A program made the translations under genes and the position numbers. Shown here piece by piece: positions 1 through 5,452 of a stretch of 20,844 bases of DNA. The stretch is from a virus. The stretch is taken from IMG/VR virus record IMGVR_UViG_3300018416_000146, positions 1 through 20,844 of that record. The stretch is one strand, 5' to 3'. Each line of letters begins with the position of its first letter. The first letter of the stretch is position 1. The notes under the pieces were generated by a model, which worked only from the letters and a program-made list of their open reading frames with translations, had not been told where the DNA came from and did no database searches.

Positions 1-224
1 TCTGCTAGTTCTTCTACTAATTCTAATTTTGTTATCGGTTTTTCACCTGTTTTCGTAGTATACTCGGTTTTCTTGTATACACCTTCTCTACTTAGTTTAC
101 CTATGATAGATTTTATACTTTTATTCATTACTTCTGCTAGATTTTCTACTGTTTCTCTAGTTGGTTGTTCTGTATATTGTTCTACCATTTCTTTTACTTG
201 TTGTTCTGTATAGTTTACAGCCAT
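1..224 (-). CDS. Two-module small protein, 3' end cut by window
   Basis: Incomplete gene: the start (ATG at 224) is present and the reading frame runs off the left edge after about 74 codons. It begins MAVNYTEQQVKEMVEQ and contains PTRETVENLAE followed by KLSREGVY. It is a clear paralogue of the gene at 4557-4868, which has PTRETVDSLAE and KLSREGVY at matching places. The visible part covers the N-terminal module, which looks like a small helical, possibly HTH-like, fold, and the beginning of the second module. The start overlaps the end of the upstream gene by about 10 nt, so it is the last visible member of the minus-strand operon. Function is unknown; a nucleic-acid-binding role is only a guess. 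Confidence 0.75.
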   Translation of the reverse strand, partial: MAVNYTEQQVKEMVEQYTEQPTRETVENLAEVMNKSIKSIIGKLSREGVYKKTEYTTKTGEKPITKLELVEELA

Positions 225-373
225 AGGTTATCCTCCCACTTTTGAACCTTGAGTTTTACTTGAATCTGACTTGTTCCCCATTCTTCAGCAGCAACTCTTA
301 TTGCTTCTTCTTTGCCATACTGGGTTTGCCAAGCATAGAACTCTAACTCTTTTTCTTCATCAGATGTAGACAT
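215..373 (-). CDS. Small acidic hypothetical protein, 52 aa
   Basis: I do not recognise this protein. The start at 373 (MSTSDEEKELEFYAW) is preferred over an upstream one because AGAGGA lies about 8 nt before it. The protein is acidic at the N-terminus, has a central helix-like stretch (KEEAIRVAAEEWG), and ends in QKWEDNLWL. It overlaps the upstream gene by 14 nt and the downstream one by about 10 nt, the usual pattern in this operon, which suggests coupled translation. No domain, signal peptide or membrane segment is visible. Confidence 0.6.
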   Translation of the reverse strand: MSTSDEEKELEFYAWQTQYGKEEAIRVAAEEWGTSQIQVKLKVQKWEDNLWL

Positions 374-662
374 GTTTAGGTTTCCTCTTATCTGCACAAT
401 GTCTTTCCCATTCACGAATTAATTCGTCACCTCTTAGTCTTTCACCAAAATATATCGTTTCACCACTATCTAGTGTTCTTTTGATTAATCCACCATTGTA
501 TTCTATATCCATCACTGATTTACCATCTGCTGTATCTTCAGGTCTATCATCATACCACATCGAATTTAAACTATGTGCATGTAGTGCTTTAACGCCTCTA
601 GACCATTCTTCTGCTTCTATGAGTCGTCTTTGCCTTTCTACTTTATCGTCATACTGTCCCAT
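360..662 (-). CDS. Hypothetical early phage protein, 100 aa
   Basis: Unrecognised protein beginning MGQYDDKVERQRRL. The ATG at 662 is chosen because AAGGTGG stands about 10 nt upstream and because it overlaps the stop of the preceding gene as TAATG; a GTG four codons further upstream is also possible. The protein has a charged helical N-terminus, then a central part (YNGGLIKRTLDSGETIYFGE) that could be a small beta-rich domain, and a basic C-terminal tail (CADKRKPKHVYI). It lies in the overlapping minus-strand operon, so it is probably expressed early with MazG. Confidence 0.65.
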   Translation of the reverse strand: MGQYDDKVERQRRLIEAEEWSRGVKALHAHSLNSMWYDDRPEDTADGKSVMDIEYNGGLIKRTLDSGETIYFGERLRGDELIREWERHCADKRKPKHVYI

Positions 663-1303
663 TACATGCACCACCTTAATTCTTCTGTTTCAAAGAAATT
701 ATATACCATTTCATCTACTGCTTCACTAGGAACTATACCTGTGTCTTTGTATTCTTCAAACCACTCAAAGTCATCATCAGATACATCACAACCTAGTTCT
801 TCTTCTAGTAGCGCATTGAGTTCGTTACCATCAAGGTAGTTTTCATCATGAGCAACATAATACTCATCATCTTTGTATGATTCAAAGGTATCAACTCCAA
901 TAAAGTTTCTAAACTCATCTTCATAAGTCATTTTTGCAGTTAGTTCAACATTGAACTTATTACTTGCAAACTCTATTAAACTAACTACCATTTGGTATGG
1001 TGTAGACCATGCACTATAACCACTGATACATGGGTGTTCCCATTCATCAATATTACACCACTTAGCACCAATCTCTCTACAATACCAGTTGTAAGAGTCC
1101 TCTAACCAACCATCTTTGTCATATTCTCTAGGAACATTACTCATAAAAGGTTGCTCATGCACTTCTACTAACTCTTTAAACTTTATAGGTGGTTCTCCCT
1201 CTTGCCAGTGTGGTCTTTCGTGTTCTTCACTTTTGAATAAACACTCCCACTGTTCCTCAGTTAAACCCTCTACATTAATACTAAAATAAACATGATTTGC
1301 CAT
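662..1303 (-). CDS. Api92/YubB-like ferredoxin-fold protein
   Basis: A 213-residue protein that begins MANHVYFSINVEGLTEEQWE. The order of features (N-terminal beta strand with N-x-V-x-G-L, a middle YNWYCREIGAKW segment, then YSAWSTPYQMVVSL before an acidic C-terminal part) resembles the ferredoxin-like domain of phage Api92 and plasmid YubB proteins (DUF1281 type), whose function is not known. The acidic C-terminal third, around residues 140-205, is rich in Asp and Glu and could mimic DNA. The start is preceded by a GGGGG ribosome site and shares one base with the MazG stop (TAATG). The family call is from memory of the motif, not a search. Confidence 0.6.
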   Translation of the reverse strand: MANHVYFSINVEGLTEEQWECLFKSEEHERPHWQEGEPPIKFKELVEVHEQPFMSNVPREYDKDGWLEDSYNWYCREIGAKWCNIDEWEHPCISGYSAWSTPYQMVVSLIEFASNKFNVELTAKMTYEDEFRNFIGVDTFESYKDDEYYVAHDENYLDGNELNALLEEELGCDVSDDDFEWFEEYKDTGIVPSEAVDEMVYNFFETEELRWCM

Positions 1304-1737
1304 TATATATCCCCCTGTTCACGCACTTCACTTCTTATTACTTCAAAACCATTAGGATATCGTTTTTCTAGTTTCCTAATGTTTTCTTCCATTACTTCAT
1401 CAGGGGTAAAACCTAATGCTTTACAACCCTGCACCCAATACCAGAGAACATCACCTAGTTCTCTTTTCATGTGGAAAATCTCTTCGTTTGAGAACTTACT
1501 ATCTGCTTGAAATACTTTCTTTTTAACTACTTCAGCAAACTCTCCACTTTCTGCCATCATTCCTATCAAGGCAGTCATCAATCTTGCCATATCTATTTCT
1601 TGGTCTATGACTTCACCATTGCGTGTAGTGTAAGTTCCTCTTAGATATTCTACTCTATCACACATTTTGGTCGTATCTTTACTTGTTTCGGATGTGCACT
1701 GGTCTACAAACCTTGCGTAATCGTTGATTTTACTCAC
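1303..1737 (-). CDS. mazG: MazG-like nucleotide pyrophosphohydrolase
   Basis: All-alpha NTP pyrophosphohydrolase of 144 residues. The family hydrolyses (d)NTPs to NMP and pyrophosphate using metal held by an E-x-x-E plus E-x-x-D arrangement. Here the first metal-binding helix is GMMAESGEFAEVVKKKVFQ (residues about 59-77) and the second is KRELGDVLWYWVQGC (about 90-104), followed by NIRKLEKRYPNGF, a typical MazG tail. Phage MazG proteins are thought to adjust the nucleotide pool or host stress signalling during infection. The start is GTG at 1737, with GGGAGGTG just upstream and a GTGA overlap with the previous stop. It is the best-identified gene of the left operon. Confidence 0.88.
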   Translation of the reverse strand: MSKINDYARFVDQCTSETSKDTTKMCDRVEYLRGTYTTRNGEVIDQEIDMARLMTALIGMMAESGEFAEVVKKKVFQADSKFSNEEIFHMKRELGDVLWYWVQGCKALGFTPDEVMEENIRKLEKRYPNGFEVIRSEVREQGDI

Positions 1738-1991
1738 GCTACACCTCCCGAAATGTCTGATATAAACTTCTCTAACTTGTTTATATCTTTGATTTTAAAC
1801 TTGTTTTCTAGTAGTAAGTCCTTGCTACTGATAACTCTACCATCTTCTAACTCCACATCCATGTGTGCCACACAATTTCTTGCTGGACAATCCCAATGTT
1901 CCCACTTAGGTTGGGTGTTTTCTGGATATCGAATTGCCACTATGGTGCTACCATTTGCCTTCATTCCTACTCTATAATGCTTACTTGCCAA
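1734..1991 (-). CDS. Hypothetical protein, 85 aa, with two Cys
   Basis: Unrecognised 85-residue protein. The N-terminal half looks like beta strands (HYRVGMKANGSTIVAIRYPE) and carries W-x-x-W and a C-x-x-x-x-C pair (CPARNC). The C-terminal half is helical and charged. The best start appears to be TTG at 1991, with AAAGGAG about 12 nt before it; an ATG nine codons downstream has no well-placed ribosome site. It overlaps the upstream gene by 11 nt and MazG by 4 nt. The two cysteines might bind a metal, but that is speculation. Confidence 0.6.
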   Translation of the reverse strand: MASKHYRVGMKANGSTIVAIRYPENTQPKWEHWDCPARNCVAHMDVELEDGRVISSKDLLLENKFKIKDINKLEKFISDISGGVA

Positions 1992-2262
1992 TGTCTTTCA
2001 CTTCTCCTTTAGGTATCACTTGGTATGCACCCTTGTTGTAAGCAATCGATACCGTGTATTGCTTACTGATGTCTGCTTTATATGAGTTATCCTCAGGCAC
2101 AGTATATTCTCCAACTGGTGCACTTGGATAGTTTTCCTCATCTCTTTTGAACTGTTTCTTTGCGACTTTTTTGAAATTAGGTGTCGCTTTCTTACTTTTG
2201 TATAGATTTCCTACTTTACGCTTACGACCATATTGGTCATACATCATACTGCCTTTAATCAC
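1981..2262 (-). CDS. Basic hypothetical protein, 93 aa
   Basis: Unrecognised protein. The N-terminal half is strongly basic (YGRKRKVGNLYKSKK, then FKKVAKKQFKRDEE), which fits nucleic-acid binding. The C-terminal half is less charged and ends in IPKGEVKDIGK. The GTG at 2262 is chosen because AGGAG lies 9 nt upstream; internal ATG codons at the sixth and seventh positions are alternatives. It overlaps both neighbours by about 8-11 nt in the operon. Confidence 0.6.
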   Translation of the reverse strand: MIKGSMMYDQYGRKRKVGNLYKSKKATPNFKKVAKKQFKRDEENYPSAPVGEYTVPEDNSYKADISKQYTVSIAYNKGAYQVIPKGEVKDIGK

Positions 2263-2479
2263 TTTTGTCTTCTCCTATATGCTGTAATTCACACAGTCGA
2301 TTCAACAACATTTCATACTCTGCTGTTAAATCAACTATGTGTTCGTTAAGTGCCTCGAGGTCATCAAGGCACATCTTTATCTCCTCTTCCTGAAGTGCTA
2401 AGTCTTGAACTATCCTTGCCTTTTCAGTGCGATGCATGGGAAACAGAATTAGTTTACCCACGCCAGTCATTCCTGTCAT
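2255..2479 (-). CDS. Coiled-coil hypothetical protein, up to 74 aa
   Basis: Small protein dominated by one long amphipathic helix (LALQEEEIKMCLDDLEALNEH and onward), typical of a coiled coil. No catalytic motif is visible. The start is uncertain: ATG at 2479 and 2470 lack a good ribosome site, while GTG at 2461 has AGGA 9 nt upstream. It overlaps the 26-residue membrane peptide upstream and the basic protein downstream. A structural or anti-host role is possible but not shown. Confidence 0.55.
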   Translation of the reverse strand: MTGMTGVGKLILFPMHRTEKARIVQDLALQEEEIKMCLDDLEALNEHIVDLTAEYEMLLNRLCELQHIGEDKSD

Positions 2480-2534
2480 TGAAATACATATATACTAGGA
2501 ACATTGCTACTAATAGTATTACTGTTAAGTCCAT
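2454..2534 (-). CDS. 26-aa membrane micropeptide
   Basis: A tiny reading frame beginning MDLTVILLVAMFLVYMYF and ending in a short charged tail (NDRNDWRG). It is essentially one transmembrane helix with a soluble end. A GGGGG ribosome site is about 6 nt before the ATG. It overlaps its upstream neighbour by 10 nt in the same style as the larger genes, which supports it as a real gene. It and the next micro-gene form a pair of single-helix membrane peptides in the early operon, perhaps acting on the host membrane. Confidence 0.5.
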   Translation of the reverse strand: MDLTVILLVAMFLVYMYFNDRNDWRG

Positions 2535-2647
2535 AATGCCCCCAATATAATTGTAATCAATACTGTCCAACCGAACAGTAAGAGAAACCACTCTATAGAG
2601 TCACCACTGTCGAATGGTTCCCAAATTAAGTCTAGTAATTTTTTCAC
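2525..2647 (-). CDS. 40-aa single-pass membrane protein
   Basis: Begins with a GTG at 2647 (MKKLLDLIWEPFDSGDSIEW) and then forms one hydrophobic helix (FLLLFGWTVLITIILGALW) up to the stop. Its start shares GTGA with the stop of the upstream gene, and AAGGTAA plus GGGGG lie just before it. The neat overlaps at both ends argue for coding. Function unknown. Confidence 0.55.
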   Translation of the reverse strand: MKKLLDLIWEPFDSGDSIEWFLLLFGWTVLITIILGALWT

Positions 2648-2781
2648 TTACCTTGCCCCCTGTATTTTTTATATGAACGCTTCTTGTGTTTGTTCATATT
2701 GATACTGAAAGTGCCTCTGCCGTTGCCCTGTGATGTTTTCTTCACATGAGGCACATGATTACTTCCCCACGCTTTTGCCAT
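2644..2781 (-). CDS. 45-aa basic phage peptide
   Basis: Begins MAKAWGSNHVPHVKKTSQGN and ends in a very basic tail (KHKKRSYKKYRGQGK). AAGGAG sits 8 nt before the ATG, and the start overlaps the previous stop as TAATG. I recall similar short basic proteins starting MAKAWGSN in marine phages but cannot name a family. Nucleic-acid binding is likely from composition alone. Confidence 0.65.
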   Translation of the reverse strand: MAKAWGSNHVPHVKKTSQGNGRGTFSINMNKHKKRSYKKYRGQGK

Positions 2782-2999
2782 TATGCACTCTCCTTAGATA
2801 CCCATTGTACCTTGATGCCTCGTCTAGCGAGTTCGTTTAGACACTTTTGTCTTTGTTTCGGTTTTACACTAGATTTGTTTATCTCAGCGAATAACTCCTC
2901 TTTAGGTGTATTTTTAAGATAGAAGTGCTGCACTGGTAGTTTAGAAGCAGGAACTCCTCTCTTGTAAACTTTTTGTGATGGTTTGAATTTTGCTGGCAT
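2781..2999 (-). CDS. Conserved-looking basic phage protein, 72 aa
   Basis: First gene of the minus-strand operon, starting MPAKFKPSQKVYKRGV. It has a short beta-like N-terminus, a central YLKNTPKEELFAEIN segment, and a basic helix (KPKQRQKCLNELARRG). The TPxEEL...KPKxxxKxxNELxRRG pattern is one I associate with small proteins of cyanophages and pelagiphages, of unknown function. AGGAGGTGG precedes the ATG. Transcription would come from the promoter at 3136-3164 with a leader of about 130 nt. Confidence 0.7.
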   Translation of the reverse strand: MPAKFKPSQKVYKRGVPASKLPVQHFYLKNTPKEELFAEINKSSVKPKQRQKCLNELARRGIKVQWVSKESA

Positions 3000-3037
3000 T
3001 GTGCCACCTCCTGTTAATAAATTGTTAAAGTTAAAGT

Positions 3038-3060
3038 GTGGAGTCTATCTCATCCTCCAC
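3038..3060 (-). other. Leader hairpin in 5' UTR of early operon
   Basis: GTGGAG and CTCCAC pair across an 11-nt loop in the ~130-nt leader between the promoter and the first gene of the operon. It could stabilise or regulate the mRNA. The hairpin is small, so the functional claim is weak. Confidence 0.35.
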
Positions 3061-3135
3061 TGCCCATTCTCCGTTTGGGGACGCCACACTCATTCAAGTA
3101 GGAAAATGTGGTTTCCTTTTTCTTTTGATACATAT

Positions 3136-3164
3136 ATTATACTAAATTTTGACAGACTTGTCAA
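3136..3164 (-). promoter_or_regulatory. Sigma70 promoter of left operon
   Basis: On the minus strand, TTGACA (3164-3159) and TATAAT (3141-3136) are separated by exactly 17 bp. It points at the operon beginning at 2999, with a start site near 3129. Its -35 context TTCTTGACA and the TATAATATAT extension recur at four other promoters between 4179 and 5017. Confidence 0.85.
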
Positions 3165-3214
3165 GAACTATTTTGAATTAACATAAGAAATTTTGATGTT
3201 AAGGTTTCTGAAGC

Positions 3215-3243
3215 AAAAAAAGAGGGAACTGGTGTGTTCCCTC
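3215..3243 (-). terminator. Intrinsic terminator of the ~960-nt RNA
   Basis: On the minus strand an 8-bp perfect stem (GAGGGAAC / GTTCCCTC) with a 6-nt loop is followed by seven T. It lies upstream of the operon promoter and so ends transcripts coming from the promoter at 4179-4207, defining the 3' end of a non-coding transcript. Confidence 0.85.
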
Positions 3244-3500
3244 GAAAAAACTGTCTGTTTTTTACTTGATGTCGCCATCTACAGAGTGCACTCTGTGTGA
3301 CTGGGCACTTTATACAGATGGGTGTGTTTATGCGCTACCTTGCTGTTAAGTGCCTTCTTGGTAGATTATAAGCATCGCTTCCTCTACCTCAATCATGGTG
3401 GAAGTGGTCATTGGCGTCAACCTAGCACTTCCTCCCACTCGTGTGTGCCGTTCTTATGGTAGTTCACACACTATTCCTTATGCTACTTGCTTCTTTCAAC

Positions 3501-3515
3501 CTATGCTCTCATTAC
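3501..3515 (-). repeat. Repeat unit 1 inside large RNA
   Basis: CTATGCTCTCATTAC on the plus strand. It differs by one base from 3621-3635 (CTATGCTCTCGTTAC), 120 nt away. Both lie in the putative large RNA and may be equivalent loops or internal-loop motifs. Confidence 0.5.
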
Positions 3516-3620
3516 TTGGTGGCGTGGGACTTGCCCTACTACTTGCACACTGAAGTCTAATTGATAGTGTTTCACGCTAAGGTGCCTACTTTGACAGGTA
3601 AACCATGAATCGCCGTAGGT

Positions 3621-3635
3621 CTATGCTCTCGTTAC
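3621..3635 (-). repeat. Repeat unit 2 inside large RNA
   Basis: Second copy of the 15-nt motif at 3501-3515, with one substitution. The flanking sequence is not duplicated, so the repeat looks like a structural module rather than a recent duplication. Confidence 0.5.
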
Positions 3636-4178
3636 ATTGCACGGATATTGCTCTTTATGTGGAACGCCTCGACTGGTCGGTAATCTAAAACTACGCGCAG
3701 TATGCTGGTGGACTCACAAAGCGTGGTTATCTCACACTCCCTGATTGTTTAGTCATAATCTGGTGTCAATTACTGCAGATTTACTGTTTGCACTTCTGTA
3801 ATACTGCTAATCCCGAAGGTCTTATAGTGCCGACACACTACTTGAGGGACGACTCCACTACTCTGCTTACCGCCCTCTGTCAATGTCCGAAGACAAATTA
3901 CAAGGGACTTACTGATAAGGGTAGTTGCCACACTCTTTTACCGACAAGTCAATCGGATATACACTCACTTTTGTTTCCGCAAAATATCTCTGTATACGAG
4001 TATCAAAAACCGCACATCTATCTCATTAACGCGTCCTGTAGATGCAGTACAGCATACGGCAATATTTTATGTGATGCCTCACTTGGCGACTCCTTTTCTA
4101 GGCGAGTGCCACTCCGTAATACAACCTTTTTGGCGTTGCATCTTCCAATGTTTTTGTTTGTTTTCAAAATATAGATAT

Positions 4179-4207
4179 ATTATACTAACTTTGAAACCAT
4201 TTGTCAA
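4179..4207 (-). promoter_or_regulatory. Sigma70 promoter of the large RNA
   Basis: TTGACA (4207-4202) and TATAAT (4184-4179) on the minus strand with a 17-bp spacer, predicted start near 4172. Transcription from here meets no gene before the terminator at 3215-3243. Confidence 0.85.
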
Positions 4208-4352
4208 GAAGAATTTTACATTATTTTCTTGAAGGTGGGGTTGTGTTGCTACCATCAAATTGGTCTGTTATCACAACCCCTGCGGGTTTCTAGCACACTG
4301 TCGAGACAGTAATGGTGCTTTGTTTTCCCGTTTTTCTTTTTTCTCAAAATAT
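4208..4352 (-). ncRNA. Candidate ~145-nt hairpin RNA leader
   Basis: Minus-strand segment between two consensus promoters with no reading frame. It contains ACTGTC/GACAGT nested within AGCAC/GTGCT, and a 9-bp perfect helix (GGGGTTGTG / CACAACCCC) enclosing a 26-nt loop that holds a smaller ACCA/TGGT stem. No T-run follows, so it may be a separate small RNA by processing or simply an alternative 5' part of the ~960-nt RNA. Confidence 0.45.
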
Positions 4353-4358
4353 ATGTAT

Positions 4359-4387
4359 ATTATACTAACTTTTGAGGGTTTTGTCAA
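4359..4387 (-). promoter_or_regulatory. Sigma70 promoter of hairpin RNA
   Basis: TTGACA (4387-4382), 17 bp, TATAAT (4364-4359) on the minus strand. The sequence around it is nearly identical to the promoter at 4179-4207, including the TTCTTGACAAA and TTAGTATAATATA contexts. Confidence 0.85.
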
Positions 4388-4437
4388 GAAGAAATTCGAT
4401 TTATTTTCTACTTGCGTCGCTTTGAGAAGGGCAGAGA

Positions 4438-4509
4438 TACTTTACAGGTCAGGACTCGAACCTGCTACTTTCCCATTGGATGTGCTTCCGTAGACACTTC
4501 TGTAAAGTA
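4438..4509 (-). other. tRNA-like remnant with intact T-arm
   Basis: On the minus strand, CAGGTTCGAGTCCTG forms a textbook T stem-loop (4464-4450). The ends of the 72-nt element pair perfectly over 10 bp (4509-4500 with 4447-4438), and further pairing joins 4521-4514 with 4431-4424. A D-arm-like GTGT/GCAC stem with GG in its loop is present. The distance from the D to the T arm is about 8 nt too short and no normal anticodon arm can be drawn, so this is not a functional tRNA as read. It may be a decayed tRNA, an attachment-site-like tRNA fragment, or a tRNA mimic in the 3' UTR of the gene at 4557-4868. Confidence 0.5.
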
Positions 4510-4527
4510 GATACCCTTTTCAAAACG

Positions 4528-4544
4528 GATTACTTAGGGTAATC
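4528..4544 (-). terminator. Weak hairpin after gene at 4557
   Basis: GATTAC and GTAATC pair on the minus strand around a 5-nt loop, followed by CCGTTTTG. The T-run is short, so termination is likely to be partial, which would let transcription continue into the tRNA-like element. Confidence 0.3.
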
Positions 4545-4556
4545 ACTCCTTGACAA

Positions 4557-4868
4557 TTATTGTGAGATTGCGTCAACCAATCTTTGTAGGTCTTGCTTTC
4601 CTGCTTTGACAAGTGTAGGAAGTTCGATTCCAAAGTGTTCTGAGATTTGTGCTACAAGTTCTGCCTTTGCAACTACTGGTTCGCCAGATTTAGTTGTTCT
4701 AGGTTGTGCTTGGTAAACTCCTTCTCTAGACAGTTTGGCAATGATACTCCTAGTTGTTTTGCCTAAAGTCTCTGCTAGACTATCTACTGTTTCCCTTGTA
4801 GGGGTTTCTGTGTAAGCAGTAGTCATCATTTTGACTTGCTCATCTGTATAATTTTTTGCTGTTGCCAT
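4557..4868 (-). CDS. Two-module small phage protein, 103 aa
   Basis: Begins MATAKNYTDEQVKMMTTAY. It has an N-terminal module (about residues 5-48) with PTRETVDSLAETLGKTTRSI and KLSREGVY, and a C-terminal module (about 66-102) with KAELVAQISEHFGIELPTLV followed by KAGKQDLQRLVDAIS. The N-terminal module is shared with 1-224. The C-terminal module resembles the free-standing small proteins at 5508-5654 and 8416-8589. I recall similar proteins in T4-like and marine phages without a function. Two promoters (4896-4924 and 4989-5017) precede it. The frame stays open upstream to a GTG at 4961 with a perfect AAGGAGG site, giving a possible 134-residue form whose extra codons contain the nearer promoter. 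Confidence 0.8.
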   Translation of the reverse strand: MATAKNYTDEQVKMMTTAYTETPTRETVDSLAETLGKTTRSIIAKLSREGVYQAQPRTTKSGEPVVAKAELVAQISEHFGIELPTLVKAGKQDLQRLVDAISQ

Positions 4869-4895
4869 CTTTCTTTTTCTCCCAATTAAAAGTAT

Positions 4896-4924
4896 ATTAT
4901 ATCCGATTTTCCATATATTGTCAA
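4896..4924 (-). promoter_or_regulatory. Proximal promoter of gene 4557
   Basis: TTGACA (4924-4919), 17 bp, TATAAT (4901-4896) on the minus strand, about 21 nt of leader before ATG 4868. It lies inside the open frame of the possible longer protein form. Confidence 0.8.
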
Positions 4925-4988
4925 GAACTTTGTCTGAAAACTTTAATGTTTGTTTTTTCACTTTGTCCTCCTTTTTCAATATGTGTAT

Positions 4989-5017
4989 ATTATACGCGCA
5001 TTGAGTCCTTGTGTCAA
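4989..5017 (-). promoter_or_regulatory. Distal promoter of gene 4557
   Basis: TTGACA (5017-5012), 17 bp, TATAAT (4994-4989) on the minus strand, predicted start near 4982. The transcript would begin just ahead of an AAGGAGG site and the GTG at 4961. Confidence 0.8.
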
Positions 5018-5132
5018 CAATAAATGCGAATTATTTGTAAAACATCGCATCGGAACTTCGGGGGGCGGGACGCGAAACCACCGACCTTCGCCGCAAATCC
5101 TCGCCAAAAACGCAAATTTCCCAAAATTTCTC
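5018..5132. other. Intergenic, GC-richer stretch between divergent promoters
   Basis: No convincing gene. The segment separates the leftward promoter at 4989-5017 from the rightward one at 5133-5161. It is richer in G and C than its surroundings and contains GGGGGGCGGGA at 5060-5070, which recurs at 5735-5745. Confidence 0.5.
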
Positions 5133-5161
5133 TTGACACCCGCGCAAATTCGTGCTAAAAT
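5133..5161 (+). promoter_or_regulatory. Sigma70 promoter, control region
   Basis: TTGACA (5133-5138) and TAAAAT (5156-5161) with a 17-bp spacer. No gene with a ribosome site follows; the nearest downstream features are a small hairpin (AGTCT/AGACT) and the first 27-bp repeat, so it may make a non-coding or replication-related transcript. Confidence 0.6.
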
Positions 5162-5231
5162 ATAAATAAGTCTTATTATAGACTAGCCGCAGCGCACATC
5201 GCTTTGACACTTCGTTTTTGTACTTTTTAGC

Positions 5232-5258
5232 ATCGTTTCGGTACTGCACTGTCGGCGC
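5232..5258 (+). repeat. 27-bp repeat, copy 1
   Basis: ATCGTTTCGGTACTGCACTG followed by TCGGCGC. Copies 2 and 3 at 5817-5844 and 5860-5887 match it except for one extra C and, in copy 3, one G-to-A change. The three lie only in the control region. Confidence 0.75.
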
Positions 5259-5332
5259 AATGGCTTTTTGCGGGTGTTGCATCGCCCCTGTTTATGCGGG
5301 TTTGCGGCTGCTCTGCGGAGACTTGCCTTGTG

Positions 5333-5351
5333 AAAAAAGATTGAAGAAATT
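5333..5351 (+). repeat. AT-rich 19-mer, copy 1
   Basis: AAAAAAGATTGAAGAAATT; a near copy lies at 5423-5441 next to the first DnaA-box pair. Such AT-rich 13-mer-like repeats are typical of DNA-unwinding elements at DnaA origins. Confidence 0.45.
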
Positions 5352-5362
5352 GTAAAAAGTTC

Positions 5363-5391
5363 TTGACCCCGCTATCGATGTGTGGTATAAT
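5363..5391 (+). promoter_or_regulatory. Sigma70 promoter before DnaA boxes
   Basis: TTGACC (5363-5368), 17 bp, TATAAT (5386-5391). The predicted start, near 5398, lies a few bases before the DnaA-box pair at 5405-5424, so DnaA bound there could block or be displaced by the transcript. Confidence 0.7.
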
Positions 5392-5404
5392 CGGCGCGAT
5401 TTGC

Positions 5405-5424
5405 TGTGGATAACCTGTGGATAA
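5405..5424 (+). promoter_or_regulatory. Tandem DnaA boxes, pair 1
   Basis: Two perfect copies of TGTGGATAA (the complement of the DnaA box TTATCCACA) at 5405-5413 and 5416-5424, 11 bp apart and so on the same helical face. They are followed at once by AAAAAAGATTAAATAAATT (5423-5441), an AT-rich stretch suited to unwinding. Confidence 0.75.
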
Positions 5425-5441
5425 AAAAGATTAAATAAATT
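5423..5441 (+). repeat. AT-rich 19-mer, copy 2
   Basis: AAAAAAGATTAAATAAATT directly abuts the second DnaA box and matches 16 of 19 bases of the copy at 5333-5351. It is the best candidate for a DNA-unwinding element. Confidence 0.5.
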
Positions 5442-5452
5442 CGCTGTGGGTG

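Larger units (their letters stand above)
3215..4172 (-). ncRNA. Candidate large structured non-coding RNA, ~960 nt
   Basis: A consensus promoter (4179-4207) and a strong intrinsic terminator (3215-3243) bracket about 960 nt with no credible minus-strand reading frame. The minus-strand RNA is full of local stems: UUCG tetraloops closed at 3884-3895 (TGUC/GACA) and 3812-3819 (CC/GG), and a GNRA hairpin at 3268-3279 (GATG-GCGA-CATC). It also has a 16-nt perfect palindrome at 3281-3296 and 6-7 bp helices pairing 3304-3310 with 3348-3354, 3360-3365 with 3383-3388, 3400-3406 with 3426-3432, and 3441-3447 with 3465-3471. A 15-nt near-repeat occurs at 3501-3515 and 3621-3635. It does not look like tmRNA, RNase P RNA or a group II intron. 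Its size and phage setting recall ornate RNAs such as GOLLD and ROOL, but I cannot assign it. Confidence 0.7.

Noticed and set aside
3788-4174. 128-codon plus-strand frame across the large RNA
   Set aside because: No ribosome site and no plus-strand promoter; the strong promoter and terminator are on the other strand, and the product has a random-looking, Cys-rich composition.
4438-4509. Complete tRNA gene
   Set aside because: The T-arm is perfect, but the anticodon arm cannot be formed, the D-to-T distance is too short and the 3' CCA is missing.
5031-5282. 83-codon minus-strand frame near the first repeat
   Set aside because: No ribosome site; it overlaps the 27-bp repeat and the rightward promoter, and similar VQYRND-like peptides from all three repeats are simply translations of the repeat.
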